Below, piece by piece: positions 1 through 8,425 of a stretch of 37,680 nt of DNA. The stretch spans positions 1 through 37,680 of the forward strand of contig NZ_JAAALA010000036.1 of the NCBI RefSeq assembly GCF_009905535.1, read 5' to 3'. A program made the position numbers and the translations under genes. Under the pieces are notes generated by a model that was not told the origin of the DNA, made no database searches, and saw nothing but the letters and a program-made list of their open reading frames with translations. Origin of the DNA: Caulobacter sp. SLTY (GTDB lineage: Bacteria > Pseudomonadota > Alphaproteobacteria > Caulobacterales > Caulobacteraceae). Numbering within the stretch: position 1 is the first letter of the stretch; each line of letters begins with the position of its first letter.

Positions 1-745
1 CCTCTGGCCCATCCCCGCCGATATACCCCAGCGCCGCCGCCCGGTGGATCGCCTGCGCCCGCCCCGGCACGCCCAGCTTCCGCGCCGCGTTCGTCATGTG
101 AAACCGCACGGTGGGCGCCGAGATCGCCACGATCTCCGCGATGTCCCCGTCGGTCTTTCCTGCCGCCGCCCATTTCAGACATTGGATCTCGCGCCGGGTC
201 AGCCGCACCGGCTCCGGCGCCGTGCCCAGCCGCGCCTCGGCGTAGACGCTGACCAGCTTCAGGGCGAGCATGTGCAGTTCCGGCGCCCGCGCCTCGAAAA
301 CCGTCCGCACATCCACCGCCTCCGGCGAGGCCCAGACCACCGCCCCGATCACCCCATAAGGCTGATAGGCCGGCGCGATCAGCGCCGTCCGCACCCCGAA
401 ATTGTCGATCCGCCCGCCGGCATTGATCGCTTCCAGCACCGGGCTCGGCCGCCAGGTCTCCAGCCGCCCATTGCGGAAATAGAAGGGCTCCGCGCTGGCA
501 CGCGCCGCATGGATGAAGGCCGACCGCAGGGCGAACCCGCGATCTTCCCAGTAGCGCAGGTCGGGGTCCAGCCAGCGGAAGATGGTCTCAGCCAGCGGCT
601 GCCCGTCCGGCCCCCGCATGGGATCGGGGCTGCCGATATCGGCGCTTGCCGCGACGTAAGGCAGCCCGATCGCCTCCCCCTCGGCCGCCACGGCTTTCGC
701 CAGCGCGGCCACGGTCTGCAGAGCCTCGGCGGCGGGCGCGCTCAT
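1..745 (-). CDS. LuxR-family transcriptional regulator, 3' end cut by the window edge
   Basis: The minus strand is open from an ATG at 745 to the window edge, giving 248 visible residues with no stop. The C-terminal part is a clear LuxR/GerE helix-turn-helix: LTRREIQCLKWAAAGKTDGD, then IAEIVAISAPTVRFHMTNAA, then ARKLGVPGRAQAIHRA, from about residue 183 on. The N-terminal ~170 residues look like a diverged autoinducer-binding (LuxR N-terminal) fold, with a NFGVRTALIAPAYQPYGVIG stretch where LuxR proteins have their Gly/Pro-rich ligand-domain core. No luxI-like synthase is in the window, so it would be an orphan (solo) LuxR. An upstream in-frame ATG is excluded because that frame closes at the start codon. 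It lies 110 nt downstream of the TonB receptor gene on the same strand, so it may control it. The ligand is unknown. Confidence 0.85.
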   Translation of the reverse strand, partial: MSAPAAEALQTVAALAKAVAAEGEAIGLPYVAASADIGSPDPMRGPDGQPLAETIFRWLDPDLRYWEDRGFALRSAFIHAARASAEPFYFRNGRLETWRPSPVLEAINAGGRIDNFGVRTALIAPAYQPYGVIGAVVWASPEAVDVRTVFEARAPELHMLALKLVSVYAEARLGTAPEPVRLTRREIQCLKWAAAGKTDGDIAEIVAISAPTVRFHMTNAARKLGVPGRAQAIHRAAALGYIGGDGPE

Positions 746-761
746 CCAGGGACTCGTCGTC

Positions 762-787
762 GGCGGGGAGAACCGATCATCCCCGCC
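762..787. promoter_or_regulatory. Perfect inverted repeat just upstream of the luxR-type gene
   Basis: The arms are GGCGGGGA (762-769) and TCCCCGCC (780-787), perfect over 8 bp, with a 10-nt spacer. It ends 17 bp upstream of the luxR-type start codon at 745, which suits an operator bound by a dimer, possibly the LuxR protein itself. It does not match the classical lux box. A role is inferred only from position and symmetry. Confidence 0.45.
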
Positions 788-792
788 AACTA

Positions 793-823
793 GTCCCGCT
801 GCGCGACCCCTGGCAAGCGGGAC
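793..823. repeat. Second perfect inverted repeat between TonB receptor and luxR-type gene
   Basis: The arms are GTCCCGCT (793-800) and AGCGGGAC (816-823), perfect over 8 bp, with a 15-nt loop. It lies 33 bp downstream of the receptor stop codon. It could be a weak transcription terminator for the receptor gene, though no run of T follows on the minus strand, or a second operator for the regulator. Confidence 0.4.
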
Positions 824-855
824 CAGCATGCCCCGCATCGCCAAAGTCCCGACGC

Positions 856-3287
856 CTAGTACCGCATCGACAAGGTCACCCCGAACGTCCGCGGCATGCC
901 CGCGAAGCGCACCACGGTGTTGGCGTTGCTGCTCACCGCCGACCAGTAGTACTCGTCCGTCAGGTTGCGGCCCCAGGCGGTGATCCCCCACCGCTCGTCC
1001 GGCGTCCACAGCCCCACTGTGCCGGTCAGCAGCCCATACTCGGGGATGACAAACAGCGGGTTGCCCTCCAAGTCCGCGGCGCTCTCCGATTGCCAGCGGT
1101 AGTTCACCGCCGCCTTCAACCCCATCGGCCCGACATTGCCGTTGTAGGACAGGGTAAAGCTGGTCTGCCACTCGGGGCTGTAGAGGAACTCGGCCCCGTC
1201 GAAGTCCTGCGCCAGGCCCGCCGAGTTGATCCCGACATACCCGATTACTTCGGTCTGCAGCCACACCGCGCTGGCGTTGGCCGTCAGCTCCGGGGTGATC
1301 CGCCAGGTGACGTCGCCGTCCACCCCATAGGCTCGCGATTCCGGCACATTGTTGAGCCGCGCCAGGGCCGTATAGATCGGGTCGGCGAAATAGACGCTGA
1401 GCTGCTTGTCCTCATAGTCGTAGTAGAAGCCCGAGACATTGGCCTGCACCCGCCGGTCGAACAGCCCGGCCTTGATCCCCACTTCGTAGGCCAGCAGCAT
1501 TTCCTGCTTGGCCGGGGCGTTCTGGGTCGAGATGTTGGCGGCGTTGATCGGGGTGGCCCCGGCCTTGGCGCCCTTCGACACCGAGCCGAACACCAGGATG
1601 TCTTCGGTCGGGCTCCAGTTCAGCGCCACCCGCCAGGCGACGTTGCGCTCATCCAGGCTGGAGGTCACCAGCCCGAACGACGCCGTGTTGGGGTTGAAGG
1701 TGTTGCACTGGCCTGACTGATCGGCGCCAGCAGGCCGTAGACGGGGAAGAACAGCGCCCGATTGGTGACGTTCACGTTGGGCAGCATGTTGCCGTTGAAG
1801 TCGCGCGAACAGCCCTCGTAGTCCTGGGTATCCCGCGTCCAGCGCACCCCGGTGGTGATCTTGAAGCTGTCGCTCAAGGTCCAGTCGGCGTTGGCGAAGA
1901 CGCTGGCCGTGGTGGTGTCGATGTCGCCCACGTCGACGAAGGTGCGGAACGCCTGGCTGGCCTCCAGCGCGGTGTAGCCGCCCGTGTTGAACGGTGAGCT
2001 CAGCAGGCTGGCCGTGAAGAACCGGATGGTCCCGACGTTGGCGTTATCCTGCAGGATGGTGCGGTTGGAGTCGAAGATGGTGTCGCTGGCGTAGTATCCG
2101 CCGACCAGCCAGTTGACCAAGTCGTTGGAGCCTTCCAGCCGGACTTCCTGGGCGAAGCTCTGGATGCGGCCATCGGCGTCCTGGATGAGGATTTCATACG
2201 GCGCGCCAGACCAGTCGTAGGCCGCCTTCCGCTTCATGTCGTTGTAGCTGGTCAGCGAGATCAGCTGCAGGTTCCAGGGCAGATCGAACGCCGCCCGCAG
2301 CTTGTAGGCGTCGAAACTGCTGTCCTCTTCCAGCGGCTTGTCGATGCCCAGGCCCGTGCCGACATCGGTGGTCCGCCGCGCGTCCGGCGCCCAGTCGGCG
2401 TCGCGGGCGTCGCGGAACGGGTTGGCCCCCACGAAGGCCACGATCCCCGGTGCGTTGAACGGGCTGGCCGCCGTGGCCGGGGTGAAGCCGATGGCCTGGG
2501 CGGCCAGGGAGTCCGACTTGCTGGTCCAGTGGTTGTAGGAGAAGTCGACCTCGACCGAGTCGTTCGGCCTGAACGCCAGCGAGCCGCGCACCGCGTAGCG
2601 CTCCACCTCGCCCAGCTTGTCACCCGGCCGGCTGACGCTCTCCTGCCATCCCTCGCCGCTGCTCTCGACCCGGAAGGCCACCCGCGCCGAGAGCTTGTCG
2701 CCCCAGGGCCCGGAGATGTAGCCGTCGACGTTGAAGGTCTCGTAGTTGCCGACCTCGACGTTGACCCCCGCCGCCAGCTCGTCGCTCGGCTTGGCGGTGA
2801 CGAAGTTGATCAGGCCGGCCGTGGTGTTGCGGCCGAACAGGGTGCCCTGCGGCCCTTTCAGCACCTCCACGCGCTCCAGGTCGAACACCGGCCCGGCGTT
2901 CATGATCGGATAGGGATAGGCCACCTCGTCGACATAGGTCCCGACCGTCGAGGTCGCCGACATGTTGATGGTGTTGAAGCCGATCCCGCGCAGCGTATAG
3001 GTCGGCACCCCCTGGTAGCTCCGCGACACAGTGAAGCTCGGCACCACCGCCGACAGGTCCTTCACGTCGGTGACCCGCAGCTCTTCCAGCGTCTCGCCCC
3101 GGAACGCCTGGATCGACATCGGCACGTCATTGACGGCCTCTTCCCGCCGGTTGGCGGTGACCACCACGGTATCGACCTCCGCGACCTCCGGGGCCACTTC
3201 CTGAGCAAACGCCGCCCCGGCGCCGGTCAACGCGATAACGGACGCACTCAGCGCCAAAAGGGCGCGACGCGCCGGACTGCTGGCCAT
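856..3287 (-). pseudogene. TonB-dependent receptor, interrupted by a frameshift near 1710
   Basis: This is an outer-membrane TonB-dependent receptor gene in two frames. The first part starts at ATG 3287 behind a GGGAG ribosome site. It carries a signal peptide ending AGAAFA-Q (about residue 28), a TonB box DTVVVTA (about 39-45), a plug domain with the LRGIG and RVEVLKGPQGTLFGRNTTAG motifs, and most of the barrel. It runs out of frame after FPVYGLLAPISQA and stops at 1665. The second frame picks up at once (QCNTFNPNT...) and continues through barrel strands to a C-terminal aromatic (MRY), stop at 856. Reading the two together needs one extra nucleotide near 1710 and gives about 811 residues, a normal length for the family. 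The cause is either a real 1-nt deletion or a sequencing error. The substrate is not recognisable. The adjacent LuxR-type gene may regulate it. Confidence 0.85.
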
Positions 3288-3598
3288 GATCTTAACTCCC
3301 CAAATACTTGTTCTGTGTTGGGGCGCAGGCTGAGGATGCCGGCCGGGCGCGACAAGCTGTCGAAACTGATAGGTCGCGTGGCGGAAACCGCTGCCCCTCC
3401 CCATCGTTTTCCTCGGGTATACGGAGGAGTGGAGAAAGCGAGCGCGCCCGCGAGCGTCACCGAGGCGGCGAGGTATCCTGGCGCCGGCCCAGCCAGTTTG
3501 CCCTCGCCCGGCTATGATCTCTTCCGCTTCGATAACCCACGCAACCGTCGGCTCCCCGACTCGTTGAACCCTCAACCCCACCACAGATCCGGACGTTC
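3288..3598. other. Divergent intergenic region between TonB receptor and GH15 gene
   Basis: About 311 bases with no credible gene; the short frames here have no coding character. It must hold the divergent promoters of the receptor (minus) and the GH15 enzyme (plus). Visible elements are a small dyad CGACA-N3-TGTCG at 3350-3362, a GANTC site at 3558-3562, and a GGAAA-N17-CGTT sequence at 3383-3408 facing the GH15 gene. Confidence 0.6.
3383..3408 (+). promoter_or_regulatory. Possible sigma-EcfG-type promoter for the GH15 gene
   Basis: GGAAA (3383-3387) is followed after 17 nt by CGTT (3405-3408). The alphaproteobacterial general stress sigma factor EcfG/SigT recognises GGAAC-N16/17-CGTT, so this has one mismatch. 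The implied leader to the ATG at 3599 is long (about 180 nt). One-mismatch hits occur by chance every few kb, so this is weak by itself. Confidence 0.3.
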
Positions 3599-5395
3599 AT
3601 GACCCAGCGCATCGAGGACTATGCCCTCATAGGAGATCGAGAATCCTGCGCCCTGGTCGGCCTGAACGGTTCCATCGACTGGCTTTGCTGGCCGCGCTTC
3701 GATTCCGACGCCTGCCTGGCGGCCCTCCTCGGCACTCGCAACAACGGTTGCTGGCGGATCTGGCCGGCGGATGAGAACTATCGCGTCTCCCGCCGCTATC
3801 GCCCTGACACGCTGATTCTCGAAACCACCTTCGAGACCGACAAGGGCAAGGCGACCATCATCGACTTCATGGCCCGGCGGAACGGGCACCCCGAGCTGAT
3901 CCGCATGATCCAGGGGCTGGAAGGCCAAGTCGCCTTCAAGCTCGATCTGGCCCTGCGCTTCGGCTACGGCGCGGTCACCCCCTGGCTGGCCCGCACCGAC
4001 GGCGGCGCCCACCGGGCCATCGCCGGACCGGACATGGTCATCCTGCGCACACCGGTCGGAATGACCGGCGATGGCTGGCTGCTGCAGTCGGACTTCACCG
4101 TCAGCGCCGGCGAGACCACCCCCTTCACCCTGACCTGGGCGCCCAGTCACGAGCCGATGCCGGCCGCCACCAGCCCGCGCAAGGCCCTGGCTGACACCGA
4201 ACAGTTCTGGCGCCACTGGATGAACCAGGCAGCGGTCGATGGCCCTTGGGCGGAAGCGGTCAAGCGCTCGCTGATCACCCTGAAGGCCCTGACCCACGCC
4301 CCGACCGGCGGCGTGGTCGCGGCCGCCACCACCTCCCTGCCGGAGAAGATCGGCGGACCGCGAAACTGGGACTATCGTTATTGCTGGATCCGCGACGCCA
4401 CCCTGACCCTGCTGGCCCTGATGAACGCCGGCTACTACGACGAGGCCCAGGCCTGGCGCGACTGGCTGCTGCGCGCCGTGGCCGGCAGCCCGGCCGACAT
4501 GCAGATCATGTACGGCGTGGCCGGCGAGCGCCGCCTGAACGAGTGGGAGGCCGACTGGCTTCCCGGCTATGAGAACAGCAAGCCGGTGCGGATCGGCAAC
4601 GCCGCCTCGACCCAGTTCCAGCTGGACGTCTATGGCGAGCTCGCCGACAGCCTGCACCAGGCGCGGCGCGGCGGGCTGACCGGCAACGAGGCCGCATGGA
4701 CCGTCGAGCGGGCCCTGACCGACCACGTCGCCCGCGTGTGGCAGAACCCCGACGACGGCATCTGGGAGGACCGCTCAGACCGCAAGCACTACACCTTCAG
4801 CAAGGTGATGGCCTGGGTCACCCTCGACCGCGCGGTGCAGGCGGTGGAGCATTACGGCCTGCCCGGCGATGCGGAGCGGTATCGCGCGGTTCGGGAAACC
4901 ATCCGTGAGGATGTCATGGCCAACGGCTATGACGCCGAGCGGAACAGCTTCGTGCGCTCCTATGGCTCCAAGTCGGTGGACGCTTCGCTCCTGCTGCTGG
5001 CGGAACTGGGCTTCGTCGCCGCTGACGATCCCCGCTATATCGGCACCGTGGATGCCATCGAGCGCGACCTGCTGCACGGCGGCTTCGTCCATCGCTATGA
5101 CACCGGAGAGATCGACGACGGCCTCAACACCACTGAGGGCGCATTTCTGGTCTGCACGTTCTGGCTCGTCGACGCCTATGTGATGATCGGCCGGCTGGAC
5201 GACGCCAAGGCTCTGTTCGAGCGGCTGCTGTCGATCCGCAACGACCTCGGCCTGCTGGCCGAAGAGTACGACCCCGTCGATGGCCGCCAGGTCGGCAACT
5301 TCCCGCAGGCCTTCAGCCACATCGGCCTGATCAACAGCGCCTTCAACCTGACCCGCGCCATCGGCAAGAACGGCCATCCGCTCGAGCGGACATGA
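3599..5395 (+). CDS. Glycoside hydrolase family 15 protein (glucoamylase/trehalase type)
   Basis: A 598-residue protein of the bacterial GH15 type, which releases glucose from alpha-glucans or splits trehalose. It begins MTQRIEDYALIGD, the usual opening of this family (the small N-terminal beta domain with GLNGSIDWLCWPRFDS at about 21-36). The alpha/alpha-barrel carries GGPRNWDYRYCWIRDA (about 252-267) and the MYGVAGERRLNEWEADWLPG region (about 304-323). Likely catalytic acids are E390 in GIWEDRSDRKHYTFS and one of E555/E556 in LLAEEYDP, followed by GNFPQAFSHIGLINSA. There is no signal peptide, so it is cytoplasmic. Family membership is clear; glucoamylase versus trehalase cannot be decided from sequence alone. 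The intracellular location and the stress-type promoter-like sequence upstream would suit storage-sugar or trehalose turnover. Confidence 0.9.
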   Translation: MTQRIEDYALIGDRESCALVGLNGSIDWLCWPRFDSDACLAALLGTRNNGCWRIWPADENYRVSRRYRPDTLILETTFETDKGKATIIDFMARRNGHPELIRMIQGLEGQVAFKLDLALRFGYGAVTPWLARTDGGAHRAIAGPDMVILRTPVGMTGDGWLLQSDFTVSAGETTPFTLTWAPSHEPMPAATSPRKALADTEQFWRHWMNQAAVDGPWAEAVKRSLITLKALTHAPTGGVVAAATTSLPEKIGGPRNWDYRYCWIRDATLTLLALMNAGYYDEAQAWRDWLLRAVAGSPADMQIMYGVAGERRLNEWEADWLPGYENSKPVRIGNAASTQFQLDVYGELADSLHQARRGGLTGNEAAWTVERALTDHVARVWQNPDDGIWEDRSDRKHYTFSKVMAWVTLDRAVQAVEHYGLPGDAERYRAVRETIREDVMANGYDAERNSFVRSYGSKSVDASLLLLAELGFVAADDPRYIGTVDAIERDLLHGGFVHRYDTGEIDDGLNTTEGAFLVCTFWLVDAYVMIGRLDDAKALFERLLSIRNDLGLLAEEYDPVDGRQVGNFPQAFSHIGLINSAFNLTRAIGKNGHPLERT

Positions 5396-5434
5396 GGCCT
5401 TTCCCCAATAGGACTTCGCTCTAGCTCTTGGGCG

Positions 5435-5456
5435 AACCCGTTGTGGAACAAGGGTT
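5435..5456 (+). terminator. Weak hairpin downstream of the GH15 gene
   Basis: AACCC and GGGTT frame an inner TTGT/ACAA stem with one bulged G and a 3-nt loop, 40 nt after the GH15 stop. There is no T-run after it, so termination is doubtful. It also overlaps the promoter-like sequence proposed for the next gene. Confidence 0.25.
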
Positions 5457-5469
5457 GGCGCGGGGGGTT
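5445..5469 (+). promoter_or_regulatory. Possible sigma-EcfG-type promoter for the CBS-domain gene
   Basis: A perfect GGAAC (5445-5449) is followed after 16 nt by GGTT (5466-5469). This fits the rhizobial RpoE2/EcfG consensus GGAAC-N18/19-TT and differs from GGAAC-N16-CGTT at one base. It lies about 40 bp upstream of the ATG at 5508, giving a leader of about 30 nt. Better placed than the candidate upstream of GH15, but still a pattern match only. Confidence 0.4.
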
Positions 5470-5507
5470 CTACCCTTCGCGGGGCCCAAGCCGGAGTGTG
5501 ACCACGC

Positions 5508-5906
5508 ATGCGCGTCGCCGACCTGATGACCCCCGTGTCCGAACCCCTGACCCACGAAACCACCCTACGTCAGGCCGCCAACGCCCTAGCCAACGCCAAA
5601 CTGGACCAGCTGCCCGTCGCCCATGGGGGCCGACTGATCGGCGCGGTCAGTCAAAGCGACCTCGTCGACTTCGGCTTGGCCCGCGGCCTCAAGCCCGACA
5701 GCCCGGTGTTCGCGGTCATGAGCCACTACATCGACTGGTGCTACGAGGACGAGGACGTGGTCGACGTCACCCTCCGCCTCGCCGACGCCGACCGCGAAAG
5801 CCTTATCGTGCTTACCCGCGACCACCGCTTCGCCGGCGTGGTCGCCGCCAACGCGCCCGCGCGCGGGGGCTGGGGTCAGGTGGATGGGGTGGAGGCGGCC
5901 GCTTAG
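5508..5906 (+). CDS. CBS-domain protein
   Basis: A 132-residue soluble protein consisting of one tandem CBS pair (Bateman module). CBS1 begins VADLMTPVSEPLTHETTLRQ and runs to RLIGAVSQSDLVD (about residues 3-55). CBS2 begins PVFAVMSHYIDW and runs to ESLIVLTRDHRFAGVV (about 65-120). These modules usually bind adenine nucleotides and sense energy state; no effector domain is fused here. Stand-alone CBS-pair proteins are common members of alphaproteobacterial stress regulons. The gene follows the GH15 gene by 112 nt with its own promoter-like sequence. Its stop overlaps the stop of the convergent gene that ends at 5903. Confidence 0.85.
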   Translation: MRVADLMTPVSEPLTHETTLRQAANALANAKLDQLPVAHGGRLIGAVSQSDLVDFGLARGLKPDSPVFAVMSHYIDWCYEDEDVVDVTLRLADADRESLIVLTRDHRFAGVVAANAPARGGWGQVDGVEAAA

Positions 5907-7162
5907 ACTGTAAGCTCCTGTAGCGGCGTGAACCCCTCCGGCGTCTCGACCCTAAGCACATAGCGGCCGGGGGTCAGCCAAAGGAAGCCTCCCTCGGCGT
6001 CGGCGGTGAGCAGATACTGGTCCGCCGGCACGACCGCCGCGGCTTTGGCCAGTTCGGCGGCCGGTACGGCCTGTAACAGCCGCACTGCGCCGGGCGGCGC
6101 TGCAGCAAGATCGACCCGCACCTCCCGCCGCCGCCCGAACGCCAGCCAACCGGGCCGCCCGTTGCGATCGGCCAGGCGAGGATGAAAGACCGACAGATCA
6201 GCCGCAAAGCTGTCGCCGGAAACCGTATGCACTGCCGATCCGTCCGCCCGCCACACAACCACCGGGGCATTGGGTCTGAACCGCGCCATCACCCCGGCCA
6301 CCGTCGGATCGTCCCTCGCCGGCTCGCTGGCCGGCGCGCCGGCCGACTGTTCGATGGTCAGCGGGTCGATGCCGGTCTTGGCCTTCAGCCGGGCCGCGAA
6401 CCAAAGGTCACCACGCCGCGTCGGCTTTTTGGCCAAGTGGGCAAAACCGCAATAGACCAGTACCCGCGCTTTCGGATCGGCCAGCGCCCCGGCGATCAGG
6501 TTGTTGGCCTGGGCCTCCTCGCGGGTGGCGACCTGTTCCGGACCACTGGCGCTCTCGGGCGCCTCCTGGTCGTCCCGCACCTCATACTCTGTCAGCCGGT
6601 AGCCAGCCCGCGATGCCACCCTCGCCATCGAGGCATAGACCGGGTCGCGCAGGTAGAAGCCGTCGTCCATGCCGATGACCCCGTCATCGTACGGCCGGTC
6701 ATGCTCGAAGGTCTCGGCTGCAAGGACCGAAAAGCCGTCCTCCCGCAGCCGCAAAGCCACCCGCTCCGCGAACGCCCGGTTGCAACTGAGATGATGAGCT
6801 TCATTGAGCATGACGACCCGGCGGCCCTTCGACGCCGCCGCGATTGCCTCCACGGCATCCTCGGCGACTGCGTCCGTCAGGTCAGGTGGTCCCTCGCCGC
6901 GCGGTCGGGGCGGGTACGGCTGCTCCCAGGCAGCCAGGGCTCCGGGTTCGTCACCGATGGTCGCCAGATAATGCGCCAGCATCTGCCTGGCGCCGGCCGC
7001 GCTATCGCCGCCGGCCTCGACCTTACGCCGCAGGTCCATCAAGAGGGGGACATAGCGCCCCTCCTTGTTGATCAGGCCATCCGGGCTCGGCGCCGGCTGT
7101 CGCCAGGCGGACAGAACCGGCGCAGCCAACCCTGTCGCCAAAAGCGAACGACGTGTCTGCAT
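5903..7162 (-). CDS. Exported Tiki/ChaN/EreA-like protein of unknown function
   Basis: A 419-residue protein. The N-terminus MQTRRSLLATGLAAPVLSAW has a twin-arginine-like TRRSLLA motif and a short hydrophobic segment, so it is probably Tat- or Sec-exported. The core region (about 115-270) carries VVMLNEAHH (E121, H123, H124), then AAETFEHD, and later VLVYCGFAHLAK. This E/H pattern resembles the Tiki/TraB/ChaN/erythromycin-esterase-like superfamily of metal-dependent or haem-binding proteins. I cannot place it more precisely. No lipobox is seen. It lies 33 nt downstream of the acyl-CoA dehydrogenase pair on the same strand and may be cotranscribed. The function is open. Confidence 0.6.
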   Translation of the reverse strand: MQTRRSLLATGLAAPVLSAWRQPAPSPDGLINKEGRYVPLLMDLRRKVEAGGDSAAGARQMLAHYLATIGDEPGALAAWEQPYPPRPRGEGPPDLTDAVAEDAVEAIAAASKGRRVVMLNEAHHLSCNRAFAERVALRLREDGFSVLAAETFEHDRPYDDGVIGMDDGFYLRDPVYASMARVASRAGYRLTEYEVRDDQEAPESASGPEQVATREEAQANNLIAGALADPKARVLVYCGFAHLAKKPTRRGDLWFAARLKAKTGIDPLTIEQSAGAPASEPARDDPTVAGVMARFRPNAPVVVWRADGSAVHTVSGDSFAADLSVFHPRLADRNGRPGWLAFGRRREVRVDLAAAPPGAVRLLQAVPAAELAKAAAVVPADQYLLTADAEGGFLWLTPGRYVLRVETPEGFTPLQELTV

Positions 7163-7195
7163 AACCTGAGGTTAAGCAGACACGCGTCCTGGCGT

Positions 7196-8407
7196 CTACC
7201 GCCCTGTCGGCACGTCCTTGAACGCCACGTCCTTGTCGACGCGGACATCGCCAGGCAGGCCCAGGACCCGCTCGGCGATGATGTTCTTGAGGATCTCGTC
7301 CGTGCCGCCGGCGATGCGCAGGCCCGGCGCCCAAAGCAGCGACTGCTGGAACGCGGCCTGGAGCGGGGCTTCCGCCGGGTCGACGAGGACGCCGTACTGA
7401 TCCTCCATCTCGACGCCGTAGTTGCTCATCTCCTGCATCTGGTTGGCGGCGATGATCTTGCCGATCGAGCTTTCCGGACCGGGGGTCTGGCCCTTGGAGA
7501 GGGCAGTCATGGTCCGGAAGCGGGTCAGCTTCAGCCCCTCGGCCGCCACGTACCAGTCGGCCAGCTTGTCGCGGAAGGCGCCGTCCTTGATGCCGTCCGT
7601 CTGGCGGGCCAGCTCCATGATGGTCTTGTAGTCGGGGCCTGAGGACCCGCCGACCGCCAGACGCTCGTTCATCAGGGTGACCAGGGCCACCTTCCAGCCA
7701 TCGCCGACATTGCCAAGACGCTGGCTGTCCTTCACCCGCAAGTCGGTGAAGTAGACCTCGTTGAACTCGCTGCCGCCGCTCGCCTGGTGGATCGGACGCA
7801 CTTCCACGGCTGGATCGTGCATGTCGATCCAGAACATGGTCATGCCCTTGTGCTTGGGCACGTCGGGGTCGGTGCGGACCAGGAGGATGCCGTAGTCACT
7901 GTACTGGGCGCCGGTGGTCCACACCTTCTGGCCGTTGATCACCCACTCATCGCCGTCCTTGACCGCGCGGGTGCGGGAGGCGGCGACGTCGGAGCCGCCG
8001 GCCGGTTCACTGAACAGCTGGCACCAGATCTCCTCGCCGCGCATGGCCGGACCGACGAAGCGGGTCTTGGTCTCGGCATCGGCGAAGGCCATCACGGTCG
8101 GCACGCACATGCCGAGGCCGATGGTGAAATAGCCGTAGTTGACGCCGACCTTGCCCTCTTCCTGGCCGAAGATGACCGACTGGATCGGCGTGCCGCCGCC
8201 CCCGCCCCACTCCTTGGGCCAGGTGATGCAGGCGTAGCCGTTCTCGGCCTTCTTGGCCTGCCATTGCTTGGCCAGGGCCATATGCTCGGGGCTATTGGGC
8301 CGGCGGCCGTTGGCGCTGGTCGACTTGTGCTCAGCCGCGTTCTCTTCCAGCCACTTGCGGGCCTTTTCGCGGTAGGCGGCTTCTTCGGGCGAGTCGTTGA
8401 AATCCAT
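7196..8407 (-). CDS. Acyl-CoA dehydrogenase, larger subunit-type (403 aa)
   Basis: A FAD-dependent acyl-CoA dehydrogenase that introduces an alpha-beta double bond into an acyl-CoA. Family features in order are the N-terminal helical domain, the substrate/FAD motif WCQLFSEPAGGSDVAASRTR (about 128-147), the NGQKVWTTGAQYSDYGILLV strand region (about 158-177), and the C-terminal RIAGGTDEILKNIIAERVLG. A Glu (E248 in LMNERLAVGG) sits where the mycobacterial FadE26-type subunits are described to have their catalytic base; this match is from family knowledge. It is the second gene of a pair, 18 nt behind the shorter acyl-CoA dehydrogenase. This suggests a mixed alpha2beta2 enzyme acting on a bulky or sterol-like acyl-CoA rather than a simple fatty acid; that is inference. 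Confidence 0.85.
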   Translation of the reverse strand: MDFNDSPEEAAYREKARKWLEENAAEHKSTSANGRRPNSPEHMALAKQWQAKKAENGYACITWPKEWGGGGGTPIQSVIFGQEEGKVGVNYGYFTIGLGMCVPTVMAFADAETKTRFVGPAMRGEEIWCQLFSEPAGGSDVAASRTRAVKDGDEWVINGQKVWTTGAQYSDYGILLVRTDPDVPKHKGMTMFWIDMHDPAVEVRPIHQASGGSEFNEVYFTDLRVKDSQRLGNVGDGWKVALVTLMNERLAVGGSSGPDYKTIMELARQTDGIKDGAFRDKLADWYVAAEGLKLTRFRTMTALSKGQTPGPESSIGKIIAANQMQEMSNYGVEMEDQYGVLVDPAEAPLQAAFQQSLLWAPGLRIAGGTDEILKNIIAERVLGLPGDVRVDKDVAFKDVPTGR

Positions 8408-8425
8408 GATCTTTTCCTCTCGCGC

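Noticed and set aside
44..793. Plus-strand open frame of 249 codons at the left edge
   Set aside because: It is antisense to the LuxR-type gene, is Arg/Pro/His-rich with no family pattern, and the minus strand has a clear GerE domain.
7163..7195. Small AACC-TGA-GGTT dyad between the exported protein and the acyl-CoA dehydrogenase
   Set aside because: 4-bp arms are too short to distinguish from chance.
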